DNA of 64,000 nucleotides. Origin: Streptomyces sp. SKN60 (lineage in GTDB: Bacteria > Actinomycetota > Actinomycetes > Streptomycetales > Streptomycetaceae). The stretch lies in assembly GCF_026236535.1 (NCBI RefSeq), contig NZ_JAHTMW010000021.1, positions 1 through 64,000 of the forward strand, in the 5' to 3' direction. The position numbers were made by a program, and so were the translations under genes. Shown piece after piece: positions 15,805 through 23,634 of this stretch (the first letter of the stretch is position 1; each line of letters starts with the position of its first letter). The notes under the pieces were generated by a model. It saw nothing but the letters and a program-made list of their open reading frames with translations. It made no database searches and had not been told where the DNA came from.

Positions 15805-16563
15805 ATGCTGCGCGTACTGGCCGTCGACGACGAGGCGCCGGCCCTCGAGGAACTGCTCTATCTGCTGCGGGCCGACCCGCGCGTGCGCACCGCCGAGGGC
15901 GCGGGCGACGCCACCGAGGCGCTGCGCAGGATCGGCCGGGCCGTCGAGTCCGGGCCCGACGGGCCCGAGGGCATCGACGTGGTCTTCCTCGACATCCACA
16001 TGCCCGGCCTCGGCGGCCTCGACCTGGCCCGGGTGCTCGGCGGCCTCGCCCGGCCCCCGCTGATCGTCTTCGTCACCGCCCACGAGGGCTTCGCGGTCCA
16101 GGCCTTCGACCTGGAGGCCGTCGACTACGTGCTCAAGCCGGTCCGCCGGGAACGGCTCGCCGAGGCCGTACGGCGGGTCCGCGACCTGGTGCACGCCGGT
16201 GCCGCGGCCGCCCCGGCGGCGGCGCCCGCGGCCGAGCAGATCCCGGTCGAACTCGGCGGCGTCACCCGCTTCGTGGCCGTCGACGACATCGCGTACGTGG
16301 AGGCGCACGGCGACTACGCCCGGCTCCACACCGACCAGGGCAGCCATCTGGTGCGCATCCCGCTGTCCGTCCTGGAGGAGCGCTGGGCCGCGCGCGGCTT
16401 CGTACGGATCCACCGCAGCCATCTGGTCGCGCTCGGCCGGATCGACGAACTGCGCCTGGACGGCGGCGCGACCTCGGTCCGGGTCGGCGAGGCCGTCCTC
16501 GCCGTCTCCCGCCGGCACGCCCGGGAGCTGCGCGACCTGCTGATGCGCCGCGCCCGGGGCTGA
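15805..16563 (+). CDS. LytTR-family response regulator
   Basis: A 252-aa protein. The receiver domain (about 1-125) has the acidic pair VDDE, phosphoacceptor Asp in FLDIHMPG, the Thr in FVTAHE and Lys in VLKPVRR. After an Ala/Pro linker comes a LytTR DNA-binding domain (about 145-248): VDDIAYVEAHGDYARLHT, VRIHRSHLVALGRIDELRLD. LytTR regulators usually bind paired direct repeats upstream of target operons. No histidine kinase adjoins it, so it is an orphan here. It has its own leaderless promoter. Confidence 0.92.
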   Translation: MLRVLAVDDEAPALEELLYLLRADPRVRTAEGAGDATEALRRIGRAVESGPDGPEGIDVVFLDIHMPGLGGLDLARVLGGLARPPLIVFVTAHEGFAVQAFDLEAVDYVLKPVRRERLAEAVRRVRDLVHAGAAAAPAAAPAAEQIPVELGGVTRFVAVDDIAYVEAHGDYARLHTDQGSHLVRIPLSVLEERWAARGFVRIHRSHLVALGRIDELRLDGGATSVRVGEAVLAVSRRHARELRDLLMRRARG

Positions 16564-16603
16564 CCGGGGCTGTCCGGGGCTGATCAGGCGGTCCGCCGGC
16601 CGG

Positions 16604-17086
16604 TCAGCAGAGGTGCAGCGCCAAGTGGCTCAGGGCCACGCCCAACTGCCAGGCGGGCAGCCACACCTGGCGCTCCTCGTCCAGGGCGCGGACCCCGCCG
16701 AGACCGGCGAGCCCGGCCAGATCGGCGGCCCGCAGCTCGGTGTCCCGGAGCAGCCGCCAGGTGTCCCGGGCCAGGGCCAGATCGGGCGCCGGGGTGGCGG
16801 CGGGCGGGGCCCCGAGCCGGGCGGTCACCCAGGCGTCCCACGGGTGGTCGTGCGCGGTGCGGCGCAGCCAGCCGTCGAGGCCCGGCCCGCCGGCGCCCGG
16901 CCCGTCGAGCAGGACCGTCAGGGCGAGGGTGCGCACCCCCGCCCGGAACTCCAGCGAGCCGGGCGCGACGAGCCCGCTCGCGCGCATCACGTCATCGGCG
17001 ACGTACTCGGCGCACAGCCAGTCCATCGGCACGGCGAGTCCGCCTCCGCCGCCTCCGCCGGCGCCGTTCGTGCTCTCGGGCAGCAC
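16604..17086 (-). CDS. Hypothetical protein, 160 aa
   Basis: I do not recognise this family. The start is GTG 17086 with GGGAGAAGG about 8 nt upstream. After a Gly run (seven in a row near residues 10-16) come AVPMDWLCAEYVADDVMRAS, RTLALTVLLDGPGAG, DGWLRRTAHDHPWDAWVTAR and QVWLPAWQLGVALSHLALHL, which look like a compact helical soluble protein with many Trp and Leu. It lies alone between the LytTR gene (convergent) and the thioesterase gene (same strand, over 190 nt upstream). G/C third-position bias supports coding. Confidence 0.7.
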   Translation of the reverse strand: MLPESTNGAGGGGGGGLAVPMDWLCAEYVADDVMRASGLVAPGSLEFRAGVRTLALTVLLDGPGAGGPGLDGWLRRTAHDHPWDAWVTARLGAPPAATPAPDLALARDTWRLLRDTELRAADLAGLAGLGGVRALDEERQVWLPAWQLGVALSHLALHLC

Positions 17087-17276
17087 GGTTCCACCTTCTC
17101 CCGGTTCTCCTGGACCCCAGGTCCTGTTCGCCCCGGGGACGAGCCTCCTCCGAGAAGGCCGCGCGCGGGGCCGGTTCGGCGAAGTGGACCGGGGGATTCG
17201 GATGTCCGTCCCCGCCGCATCGGTGCTGGTGGGCGCCGTGTGACGAGGGTGAAGAGCGGGGCGGGGGAGACGCGGC

Positions 17277-17705
17277 TCAGCCGAGCAGCGCGTAGACCGC
17301 GGTCGCGTGCGCGGCGGTCTCCTCGCCGCCCTCGGCGGTCATGGTGATGTCCGCGAAGGCCATCCGCCTGCCGGTCTTGGTGAGCCGGGCCCGTACGAGG
17401 ACGTCGGCGCCGACCACCGGCCGCTGGAAGCTGATCGACTGCTGCACGGTGGTCATCGGGACGAAGCCGCCGCGGGCGGCGGCCACCGCGATCACGGTCG
17501 CCGTGTCGGCGGCGGCCATCAGCGCCTGGCCGGACAGGCCGCCGCCCTCGCGGGCGAGCCGGTCGGACCAGGGGAGCCGGAGGACGGCCTCCCGCTCGCC
17601 GACGGACTCGACCGAGAGTCCGAGGTCGAGCACCCAGGGGGCGAAGTTGTCGGCGAGGATCTTTTCGGCGGCGGCGGGGGCCAGCGGCACGGGCGTCGTT
17701 GTCAC
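17277..17705 (-). CDS. PaaI-type hotdog-fold thioesterase
   Basis: A 142-aa protein of the PaaI/YdiI group. Visible are LSVESVGEREAVLRLPWSD, GGLSGQALMAAADTATVIAV (the central hotdog helix with its catalytic-site Asp), PMTTVQQSISFQRPVVG and DVLVRARLTKTGRRMAFADI. It should hydrolyse acyl-CoA thioesters. GTG 17705 lies 4 nt past the stop of the ECF sigma gene, suggesting translational coupling; an in-frame ATG at 17741 inside that gene is the alternative. Coupling to a sigma factor suggests a membrane-lipid or aromatic-acid stress link, but this is inference. Confidence 0.88.
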   Translation of the reverse strand: MTTTPVPLAPAAAEKILADNFAPWVLDLGLSVESVGEREAVLRLPWSDRLAREGGGLSGQALMAAADTATVIAVAAARGGFVPMTTVQQSISFQRPVVGADVLVRARLTKTGRRMAFADITMTAEGGEETAAHATAVYALLG

Positions 17706-17709
17706 GGCG

Positions 17710-18297
17710 TCATTGTGGGGCCCCGGCCGAGGACCGGGCAACGGGTCCGCGACGGCGCGGCCGGTAGCCGGGCAGCCGGTGCCCGAGCTGGCGCAGGGCG
17801 TAGTGGGAGCGGGACTTGACGGTGCCGGCCGGGATGCCGAGATCGGCGGCGGCCTCGTTGACGGTGAGCCCGTGGAAGTAGAGCCGGACCAGGACCGCCC
17901 GGTGTTCGGGGCGCAGTCCGCGTACCGCCGCCCGGACGTCGAGCGCGGCGACCGCGGACTCGGTGGCGTCGGCCGGGTCGGCGGTGACCGCGAGCAGTTC
18001 GTCGCCGATCTCGGTGGGGCGGGAGAGCCGGGAGCGGCGGGCGTCGATGGCGAGCCGCCGGGCGACCGTGAACAGCCAGGGCCGCATGGAGGTGTAGGAG
18101 GAGTCGAAGGCCTCGGGGTGCAGCCACGCGCGGACCAGGGTCTCCTGCACCAGGTCCTCGGCCCGCTGCCGGTCGCCCTGGGTCAGTCCGAGCAGGAAGG
18201 AGAGGAGGGCCGGGCCGTGCTCGTCCTTGAGCTCCTTCAGGGCCCGCTCGTCGGTGGTCGCCGCCGGTGCGGTCGGTGGCGTCAGTGCCGTCGTCAT
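17710..18297 (-). CDS. ECF-family RNA polymerase sigma factor
   Basis: A 195-aa sigma-70 group IV protein. Region 2 (about 25-95) has LLSFLLGLTQGDRQRAEDLV, QETLVRAWLHPEAF and MRPWLFTVARRLAIDARRSR; region 4 (about 125-180) has RAAVRGLRPEHRAVLVRLYF, LTVNEAAADLGIPAGTVKSR and HYALRQL. The start ATG 18297 lacks a clear ribosome site. No zinc-finger anti-sigma gene follows; the downstream gene is a thioesterase. It diverges from the CapA lipoprotein gene across a 229-nt region containing a GAACAGCTGTTC palindrome. Confidence 0.92.
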   Translation of the reverse strand: MTTALTPPTAPAATTDERALKELKDEHGPALLSFLLGLTQGDRQRAEDLVQETLVRAWLHPEAFDSSYTSMRPWLFTVARRLAIDARRSRLSRPTEIGDELLAVTADPADATESAVAALDVRAAVRGLRPEHRAVLVRLYFHGLTVNEAAADLGIPAGTVKSRSHYALRQLGHRLPGYRPRRRGPVARSSAGAPQ

Positions 18298-18487
18298 GCG
18301 CCGTATGTGAACGCATCCGGACGCCGGACGACAGGGAACGAACCGGGATCTGCGACGAACGGTCGCACCGAGCGGTGAATGGTGCGGTGAACGGACGGGC
18401 GGAAGGCGTGCGTCCGATTCAGCGGGTTTATGGCCTGTTGCGGCATTGAACCTTGACTGCGGCTTATCGCCCCCGGTGAATTCATAG

Positions 18488-18499
18488 GAACAGCTGTTC
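18488..18499. promoter_or_regulatory. 12-bp perfect palindrome upstream of CapA gene
   Basis: GAACAGCTGTTC is fully self-complementary and is bracketed by TAGGA and TCCTA, extending the symmetry imperfectly. It lies 27 nt before ATG 18527, within the ECF sigma/CapA divergent region. Confidence 0.45.
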
Positions 18500-18526
18500 A
18501 TCCTACGAACCAGCGGAGTCCGGCAG

Positions 18527-19726
18527 ATGACCCCACGCACCCGACCCGGCACGGCCGTCCTCGCCGCCGTCCTGCTCACCACGGCCGCCGGCTGCGCCGT
18601 CGCCGACCGCGCCCCCGAGCGCCCCGGCGACGGGCCCGCGCAGAGCCGGGCGCCCCAGCGACCCGCCGCCCCCGGGAGTGGCTCCGCCCCGGCCCCCTTC
18701 ACCCTGGTGGCCTCAGGCGACGTCCTCCCGCACGACTCGATCATCCGGCAGGCCGCCGCCGACGCGGGCGGCGACGGCTACGACTTCCGCCCCATGCTCT
18801 CCGGCGTCAAGCCTGTGGTCTCCCGCGCCGACCTGGCGATCTGCCACATGGAGACGGTGTACGGCGAACCCGGCGGCCCCTACACCGGCTACCCCGCCTT
18901 CAAGTCCCCGCCGGAGGTCGCCGCCGCCCTCAAGGAGACCGGCTACGACTCCTGCTCCACCGCCTCCAACCACACCCTGGACGACGGCGCCGCCGGACTG
19001 CGCCGCACCCTCGACGCCCTGGACAAGGCGGGCGTACGGCACGCCGGCTCGGCCCGCAGCGCCGACGAGGCCGCCCGTCCCGCCCTGCTCAAGGCCGGCC
19101 GGGCGACCGTGGCACAGCTCGCCTACACGTACGACACCAACGGCTATCCGCTCCCCGAGGGGCAGCCCTGGGCGGTGAACCTGATCGACCCGGAGAAGAT
19201 CGTCGCCGACGCCCGGGACGCCCGGAAGGCCGGCGCCGACGTCGTGGTCGTCTCCATCCACTGGGGCACCGAGTGGCAGTCCGCGCCCGACGAGAAGCAG
19301 CTCTCGCTCGGCCGGGCGCTCACCGCCTCCCGCACCGGCGACCGTCCCGACATCGACCTCATCATCGGCACCCACGCCCATGTGCCGCAGGCCTACGAGA
19401 AGGTCAACGGCACCTGGATCGTCTACGGCATGGGCGACCAGATCGCCGGCGACATGATCAACTACGAGGGCGCCTACGACCGTCGCGGCAACATGGGCAC
19501 CCTGGGCCGCTTCACCTTCGCCCCGCCCACCGCGCCCGGCCGCCGCTGGGAGGTGACAAGGGCGGAGTTCGTGCCCCAGTTCTTCGACACCGCGCGCGGC
19601 CGGGTGGTCAACCTCAACGAGGCGATCGGGAAGGGCCAGGCGCAGTACACCGAGCCCCGCGACGCCATCCGCTCGGTCGTCCTCGACCGGGGCGCGGCCC
19701 GCGACGGACTGACCATGGGGGAGTAG
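18527..19726 (+). CDS. CapA-family lipoprotein (metallophosphoesterase fold)
   Basis: A 399-aa secreted lipoprotein. The lipobox TAAGC places Cys near residue 23. The CapA/PgsA-type domain follows a Pro-rich spacer: FTLVASGDVLPHDSII, ADLAICHMETVYGEPGGPYT, YDSCSTASNHTLDDGAAGL, VVVVSIHWGTEWQS and IDLIIGTHAHVPQAYEKVNG, which hold the Asp, Asn and His residues expected for the metal site. In Bacillus the relative makes poly-gamma-glutamate; in streptomycetes the substrate is unknown and no pgsBC genes adjoin. CGGAG about 9 nt upstream supports ATG 18527. Confidence 0.9.
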   Translation: MTPRTRPGTAVLAAVLLTTAAGCAVADRAPERPGDGPAQSRAPQRPAAPGSGSAPAPFTLVASGDVLPHDSIIRQAAADAGGDGYDFRPMLSGVKPVVSRADLAICHMETVYGEPGGPYTGYPAFKSPPEVAAALKETGYDSCSTASNHTLDDGAAGLRRTLDALDKAGVRHAGSARSADEAARPALLKAGRATVAQLAYTYDTNGYPLPEGQPWAVNLIDPEKIVADARDARKAGADVVVVSIHWGTEWQSAPDEKQLSLGRALTASRTGDRPDIDLIIGTHAHVPQAYEKVNGTWIVYGMGDQIAGDMINYEGAYDRRGNMGTLGRFTFAPPTAPGRRWEVTRAEFVPQFFDTARGRVVNLNEAIGKGQAQYTEPRDAIRSVVLDRGAARDGLTMGE

Positions 19727-19741
19727 CCCGGGGGGTACGGG

Positions 19742-20188
19742 TTACGGCACCACCGTGACCGGCCAGCGGCCCGCCTTGACCAGGCGCACCGCCACCGACC
19801 CCACGAAACGGTGCCCGGCCGACTCCGAGGCCCCGACCACCACCGCGTCCGCCTTCAGCTCGTCGGCGGCCGAGACCAGACCCGCGTACGCGTCCCCGCG
19901 GAAGGTGTGGAACTCCCAGCGCACCTGGAAGATCTCCTTCACGCGCTCCGCGGACTCCCGGATCTCGGCCACCAGACCCTCGGCGATCTCCTCGGTGGCG
20001 CCGGAGACCGGCGCCCCCATCGCCGCGCCGGCCGCGAGCACCGGCTGTACGTACACGAGCGCGAGCAGTGCGTTCTGCCGCCGGGCGAGCCCGGCCGCGT
20101 ACGCCGCCGCGCGCAGCGAGGACGCCGAACCGTCGACCCCGGCGACGATCACCTTCGGGCCGTCCGTACCTCGTTCGAATCCGCTCAC
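19742..20188 (-). CDS. Universal stress protein (UspA family)
   Basis: A 148-aa protein. The nucleotide-binding Usp fold is visible: VIVAGVDGSASSLRAAAYAA at the N-terminus, ALLALVYVQPV, DELKADAVVVGASESAGH and RFVGSVAVRLVKAGRWPVTV, a G-x2-x9-G-S variant of the ATP-binding loop. The start is GTG 20188, 6 nt after a TAGCCT -10 box (leaderless). It converges with the CapA gene and diverges from the deacetylase gene. The role is inferred from family: stress or dormancy survival. Confidence 0.9.
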   Translation of the reverse strand: MSGFERGTDGPKVIVAGVDGSASSLRAAAYAAGLARRQNALLALVYVQPVLAAGAAMGAPVSGATEEIAEGLVAEIRESAERVKEIFQVRWEFHTFRGDAYAGLVSAADELKADAVVVGASESAGHRFVGSVAVRLVKAGRWPVTVVP

Positions 20189-20194
20189 CCTCCG

Positions 20195-20200
20195 AGGCTA
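20195..20200 (-). promoter_or_regulatory. -10 box TAGCCT, leaderless promoter
   Basis: On the minus strand TAGCCT ends 6 nt before GTG 20188 of the universal stress protein gene. Confidence 0.5.
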
Positions 20201-20278
20201 TCGGCTCATCAGGTGTTTTCCGACGGGGGTCCGGTGTCGCTGCGCGGCCGGTGCCGTCCACCGTTCGCACCATTGGTC

Positions 20279-21175
20279 ATGAAAAAGGATGAGACGACCA
20301 CAGGGCGCCGGGCGCTGCTGCGCCTCGCCGCCGCCCTGGGCGCCACCGCCACCGTCGGAGTCTTCGCCGCCGACCGCCTGGGAGGCACGGACGAGGGGAC
20401 CACGGCGGCCGGGGCCCGCCCCGCGCGCCCGGCACCCGCCGCCGGACCGCAGGGCCAGGCCCGGGGCGGGGCACAGGCCAAGGCGCAGGCGCGGGCCGCG
20501 CGGCTGCGCCCCGCCGCGTACCGGCTCCAGCCGATGACCGGCTACGCGCCGCCCGCCTTCCGCCGGGCCCTCCCGCCGGTCCGGACCCGGCCCTTCCTCC
20601 ATCTCACCGGCGTCGGCCGCTCGATGGTGCTCACCTTCGACGACGGCCCCGACCCGCGCTACACCCCGGAGATCCTCGACACGCTGCGCAGCCACGGCTG
20701 CCGGGCGATGTTCTTCGTCTGCGGCGAGATGGCGGTCGACAACCAGGACCTGCTCAAGCGGATGGCCGAGGACGGACACGTGGTCGGCAACCACTCCTGG
20801 TCCCATCCCCTCGTGCCCAAACTGCGGCCCTCCCGCATCCGCCAGGAGCTCGGCTCCACCAGCGACGTCATCGAACGGGCCCTGGGCACACCGCCGTTGT
20901 GGTACCGGGCGCCCTACGGGGCGTGGAACAGGCTGTCGTTCGAGATCGGCGCCGAGCTCGGCATGGAACCGCTCGCCTGGACCGTGGACACCCTCGACTG
21001 GCAGGAGCCGCCCACCGACCGCATCGTCCAGCGGGTCCTGGACGGGGCGGGCGAGGGCGTCGTCGTCCTCAACCACGACGCGGGCGGCAACCGTTCGCAC
21101 AGCGTCGCCGCCCTCAAGCGCTATCTGCCCCGGCTCCTCGACGCCGGCTACAGCATCACCGTGCCGCGCCGCTGA
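20279..21175 (+). CDS. Polysaccharide deacetylase (CE4/NodB family)
   Basis: A 298-aa exported enzyme. The N-terminus has a twin-arginine-like motif (GRRALLRLAAALG) before a hydrophobic stretch, so Tat export is plausible. The NodB domain (about 118-295) shows motif 1 MVLTFDDGPDPRYTPEIL, motif 2 HVVGNHSWSHP (zinc ligands), motif 3 YRAPYGAWN, motif 4 WTVDTLDWQEPP and motif 5 VVLNHDAGG; all catalytic residues are present. It should deacetylate GlcNAc-containing cell-wall polymer or chitooligosaccharide. A perfect hairpin terminator follows. Confidence 0.93.
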   Translation: MKKDETTTGRRALLRLAAALGATATVGVFAADRLGGTDEGTTAAGARPARPAPAAGPQGQARGGAQAKAQARAARLRPAAYRLQPMTGYAPPAFRRALPPVRTRPFLHLTGVGRSMVLTFDDGPDPRYTPEILDTLRSHGCRAMFFVCGEMAVDNQDLLKRMAEDGHVVGNHSWSHPLVPKLRPSRIRQELGSTSDVIERALGTPPLWYRAPYGAWNRLSFEIGAELGMEPLAWTVDTLDWQEPPTDRIVQRVLDGAGEGVVVLNHDAGGNRSHSVAALKRYLPRLLDAGYSITVPRR

Positions 21176-21200
21176 GCGGAGCCGGCGGGCGTACGCCGAA

Positions 21201-21232
21201 GGGCCCCGGCACCTGGGTGGGTGCCGGGGCCC
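21201..21232. terminator. Bidirectional hairpin terminator
   Basis: Perfect 13-bp arms GGGCCCCGGCACC and GGTGCCGGGGCCC with a 6-nt loop, between the convergent deacetylase and sortase genes. Confidence 0.85.
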
Positions 21233-21248
21233 TCCGCCTCGCGACCGC

Positions 21249-21908
21249 CTAGCGGAGACCGACCATCCGGGCGAAGACCACCACGTTGCCGTCGTAGCCG
21301 TGGGCGCGCGAGTAGCCGCCGCCGCACGTGATCACCCGCAGCTCCGGCTGGCCGGTGTCCCCGTACACCCGGGCTCCGGGGAAGTCGTTCTTCGCGAAGA
21401 CCTCGACCCCGTAGATCTCGAACACGGCCACCCGGCCGTCATAACGGTCGACCTCGATGTGCTGGCCCTGTTGCAGGGAGCCGAGACCGTAGAACACCGC
21501 GGGCCCGGCCAGGTTGTCGACGTGCCCCACGATGACGGAGGTGCCGCGCATGCCCGGCGCGATGCCGTTCTGGTACCAGCCGGCGAGGTTCTTCTCCTCG
21601 GGCGGCGGGGCGGCGACCCAGCCGTTGTCGTCCAGTCCCACGTCCATGAGCGGGGCCGCCACCTGGATGGCCGGGATCCTGATACGTGAGGCGGGGGCGA
21701 ACGGCAGCTCCGGGAAGGCGCCGGCCGTGGGGGCGGGGGCGACCGGTCGGGCGACCGGGCGCGCGGCCGCGGTGGGCTGCGGCGGGCCGGACTCGAAGCC
21801 GACCCCGTTGCGCATTATCGCCAGGCCGGACAGCATGACGAGAGCCAGCGCACCCCAGGGTTGGCGTCTCCTGGCGGCGTCGAAGAGGCTGAAGTCCTTG
21901 GGGCTCAT
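21249..21908 (-). CDS. Class F sortase
   Basis: A 219-aa membrane-anchored transpeptidase. One N-terminal membrane segment (about residues 16-33) is followed by a Pro/Ala linker and a sortase domain from about 70: RIRIPAIQVAAPLMDVGLDD, catalytic His in VIVGHVDN, catalytic Cys in VITCGGG and a late Arg in VVVFARM. The short N-terminus and RIPAI start are typical of class F, whose in vivo substrates are poorly known. Two secreted proteins with C-terminal membrane anchors are encoded just beyond (22253-23465) and are the likeliest clients. AAGGGAG precedes ATG 21908. Confidence 0.92.
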   Translation of the reverse strand: MSPKDFSLFDAARRRQPWGALALVMLSGLAIMRNGVGFESGPPQPTAAARPVARPVAPAPTAGAFPELPFAPASRIRIPAIQVAAPLMDVGLDDNGWVAAPPPEEKNLAGWYQNGIAPGMRGTSVIVGHVDNLAGPAVFYGLGSLQQGQHIEVDRYDGRVAVFEIYGVEVFAKNDFPGARVYGDTGQPELRVITCGGGYSRAHGYDGNVVVFARMVGLR

Positions 21909-22252
21909 GGTTCTCCCTTGGTGGCGTCACGGGAACGGTAAGGGTGCGGACGCGAACCGGCCTGCCGAGCGGGGCGAACGGGTGTCGGCCGATGGGGCGC
22001 CCCGTACCGGCGGCCCCGCCCGGGGGAACGGGTGATCCGCCATCCGAGTAATCGTCAGATCATCGTTCTGACGCCGCGTGACCTGCGGATCCGTCAGATT
22101 CCCCACTCATTCGGCCGGTGCCGTCCCTCACCGGACCGGCTCAAAGCCGACATGCGAAGGCTTTTCCGGTTTGTGATGGTTCGTCATGGAAGGCGTACTC
22201 GTCGAATCGCCCGGAGCACCGCTTTGGGGCGCCTTCCACTGGAGGTTCAACC
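21909..22252. other. 344-base divergent region between sortase and surface protein
   Basis: No gene seen. The stretch 22030-22200 is less G/C-rich than its surroundings and holds the CGTCAGA inverted repeat (22053-22073) plus a third CGTCAGA at 22092-22098, so both divergent promoters probably lie here. Confidence 0.6.
22053..22073. promoter_or_regulatory. Inverted repeat CGTCAGA-N7-TCTGACG
   Basis: Perfect 7-bp arms with a 7-nt spacer between the divergent sortase and surface-protein genes; a third half-site CGTCAGA lies at 22092-22098. This spacing suits a dimeric regulator. Confidence 0.5.
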
Positions 22253-22786
22253 ATGCGTGCTGCACGCACTCTGGCGGTGACGGCGACCGCGTTCGCGGCG
22301 CTCGGGCTCGCGGCCCCCCTCGCCACCGCCACCAACGGGCCCAGCAGCGTGACCGTCGGCTCCTTCCAGGCCCCCAAGGGCGGTGACAACAACAATTCCA
22401 ACATCACCGTCTCCCCCTTCGCGGTCCACCAGGGTGCGCTTCTCCTGGTCACCACCAGGGACTGCGCCGCGGGCACGGTCTCGTCCGCGGCCTTCCCGTC
22501 GGGCACCCTCTCGGGCTCCAACCAGGGGTTCTCCACGGTCAGCGTCCGCATCTTCGACAACGCCACGCCCGGCCTGCACACCGTGACCGCCACGTGCGTC
22601 AACGGCCGGAAGCTCACGACGCAGTTCCGCGTCCTTGCCGGCCAGGGTTCGCAGGGCGGTCTGGGCGGCTCGCTCGCCCCGAGCTCCACCGAGATGGCGG
22701 TGGGCGGCAGCCTCGTCGCCGCCGCCGCGCTGGGCGGCGGGCTGTTCATCGCCCGCCGCCGCCGTATGACCGGCGCGGGGGTCTGA
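22253..22786 (+). CDS. Secreted, C-terminally anchored surface protein
   Basis: A 177-aa protein. The N-terminal signal peptide is ARTLAVTATAFAALGLAAPL with cleavage near TATA. A beta-rich extracellular domain (about 30-140) has two Cys that could pair (TTRDCAAG; TATCVNG). The C-terminus has a GGLGGS motif, a short linker, a hydrophobic segment (GGSLVAAAALGGGLFIA) and RRRR, which is the layout of a sortase substrate but without LPXTG or LAXTG. The same GGLGGS-helix-RRR ending occurs in the protein at 22902-23465. GGAGG before ATG 22253 supports the start. Function unknown; the context points to class F sortase. Confidence 0.85.
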   Translation: MRAARTLAVTATAFAALGLAAPLATATNGPSSVTVGSFQAPKGGDNNNSNITVSPFAVHQGALLLVTTRDCAAGTVSSAAFPSGTLSGSNQGFSTVSVRIFDNATPGLHTVTATCVNGRKLTTQFRVLAGQGSQGGLGGSLAPSSTEMAVGGSLVAAAALGGGLFIARRRRMTGAGV

Positions 22787-22814
22787 CCGGCCGAACCTCC
22801 CGGTCGGCCCGCAA

Positions 22815-22863
22815 CGCCCGTCGCCCCCGAGTCCCTGTTTCCAGGGCTCGGGGGCGACGGGCG
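22815..22863. terminator. Long bidirectional hairpin terminator
   Basis: Perfect 17-bp arms CGCCCGTCGCCCCCGAG and CTCGGGGGCGACGGGCG enclosing a smaller CCCTG/CAGGG hairpin, between convergent surface-protein genes. Confidence 0.88.
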
Positions 22864-22901
22864 TGTACGGGGCGGGGTGCGCCGGCACTCCCGGGGCGCC
22901 G

Positions 22902-23465
22902 TCAGTGGCGCCGGCCGTCGGTCGCCGACGACCTGCGGCGGATCACGTAGACCAGACCGCCCGCCGCGGCGAGCACAAGGGCTCCGCCGGCCGCGAAGGT
23001 CCACGAGTCGGTGGCGTCGAACGAGCCGCCGAGACCGCCCGCGACCCCGCGCGGGGTGACGAGCCCGGTCGACCGGGCCGTCGGCGTCGCCGGCGTGCCG
23101 CCGCTGATGGTCAGATCGACGGTGCCCTGGATGCCGCCGGTGCAGTTGAACGTCACCGTGTAGACGGCGCCGCGCTTGGCGTCGGTGTCCACGGTGGCGG
23201 TGACCAGCGAGTTCGGGGCGATGGTGACGGTGTCGAAGATGCCGGCCGAGGCCGTCGCCGTACTGGCGCAGCCGGGCGCGCTGAGCGTGATCCGGCCGCC
23301 GGGCGCGACGACCCCGGGCGACACGACGAAATCGCCCGGGGCCTTCGCTCCGGGCGCCTGACGGGCGGGCGCCGGGGCGCCGTCGGCGGCGACGGCGAGG
23401 GGGGCGGCCAGGGCGAGGGCGGCCGCCCCCAGCAGAGCGGTGGACGCGGCACGTATCGCGCGCAT
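22902..23465 (-). CDS. Secreted, C-terminally anchored surface protein
   Basis: A 187-aa protein built like its convergent neighbour: signal peptide (RAIRAASTALLGAAALALAA, cleavage near AVAA), a beta-rich domain with two Cys (SAPGCAST; FNCTGG), then GGLGGSFDATDSWTFAAGGA, a hydrophobic segment and RRR. Start ATG 23465 is chosen because GGAGG lies 7 nt upstream. Residues 70-150 read like an immunoglobulin-type fold (RITLSAPGC, TVTIAPNSLVTATVDTD, YTVTFNCTG). It is not a chaplin or a known LAXTG protein. Role unknown; probably a class F sortase client. Confidence 0.85.
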   Translation of the reverse strand: MRAIRAASTALLGAAALALAAPLAVAADGAPAPARQAPGAKAPGDFVVSPGVVAPGGRITLSAPGCASTATASAGIFDTVTIAPNSLVTATVDTDAKRGAVYTVTFNCTGGIQGTVDLTISGGTPATPTARSTGLVTPRGVAGGLGGSFDATDSWTFAAGGALVLAAAGGLVYVIRRRSSATDGRRH

Positions 23466-23582
23466 GGTCAATCCTCCGGGTCCCCGAGGAGCAGCCGCGG
23501 AAGGGGTATCCGCGAGAAAGGCGGGACATGCACCTCGATGCCCGAAACGCTAGGAGCCCCCTACCACAGCCGCGATCCCAGA

Positions 23583-23627
23583 CGCGCGAATGGGGCACCG
23601 ATGTCCCCCGCACGGCCCATTCGCGCG
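23583..23627 (-). terminator. Hairpin terminator of the DUF4239 operon
   Basis: 12-bp perfect arms CGCGCGAATGGG (23583-23594) and CCCATTCGCGCG (23616-23627), starting 8 nt beyond the stop of the DUF4239 gene on the minus strand. Confidence 0.65.
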
Positions 23628-23634
23628 CCTTCCG

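Noticed and set aside
22253..23465. LPXTG or LAXTG sorting signals, or chaplin identity, for the two surface proteins
   Set aside because: Neither protein contains these motifs near its C-terminus, and the domain size and Cys pattern do not match chaplins.
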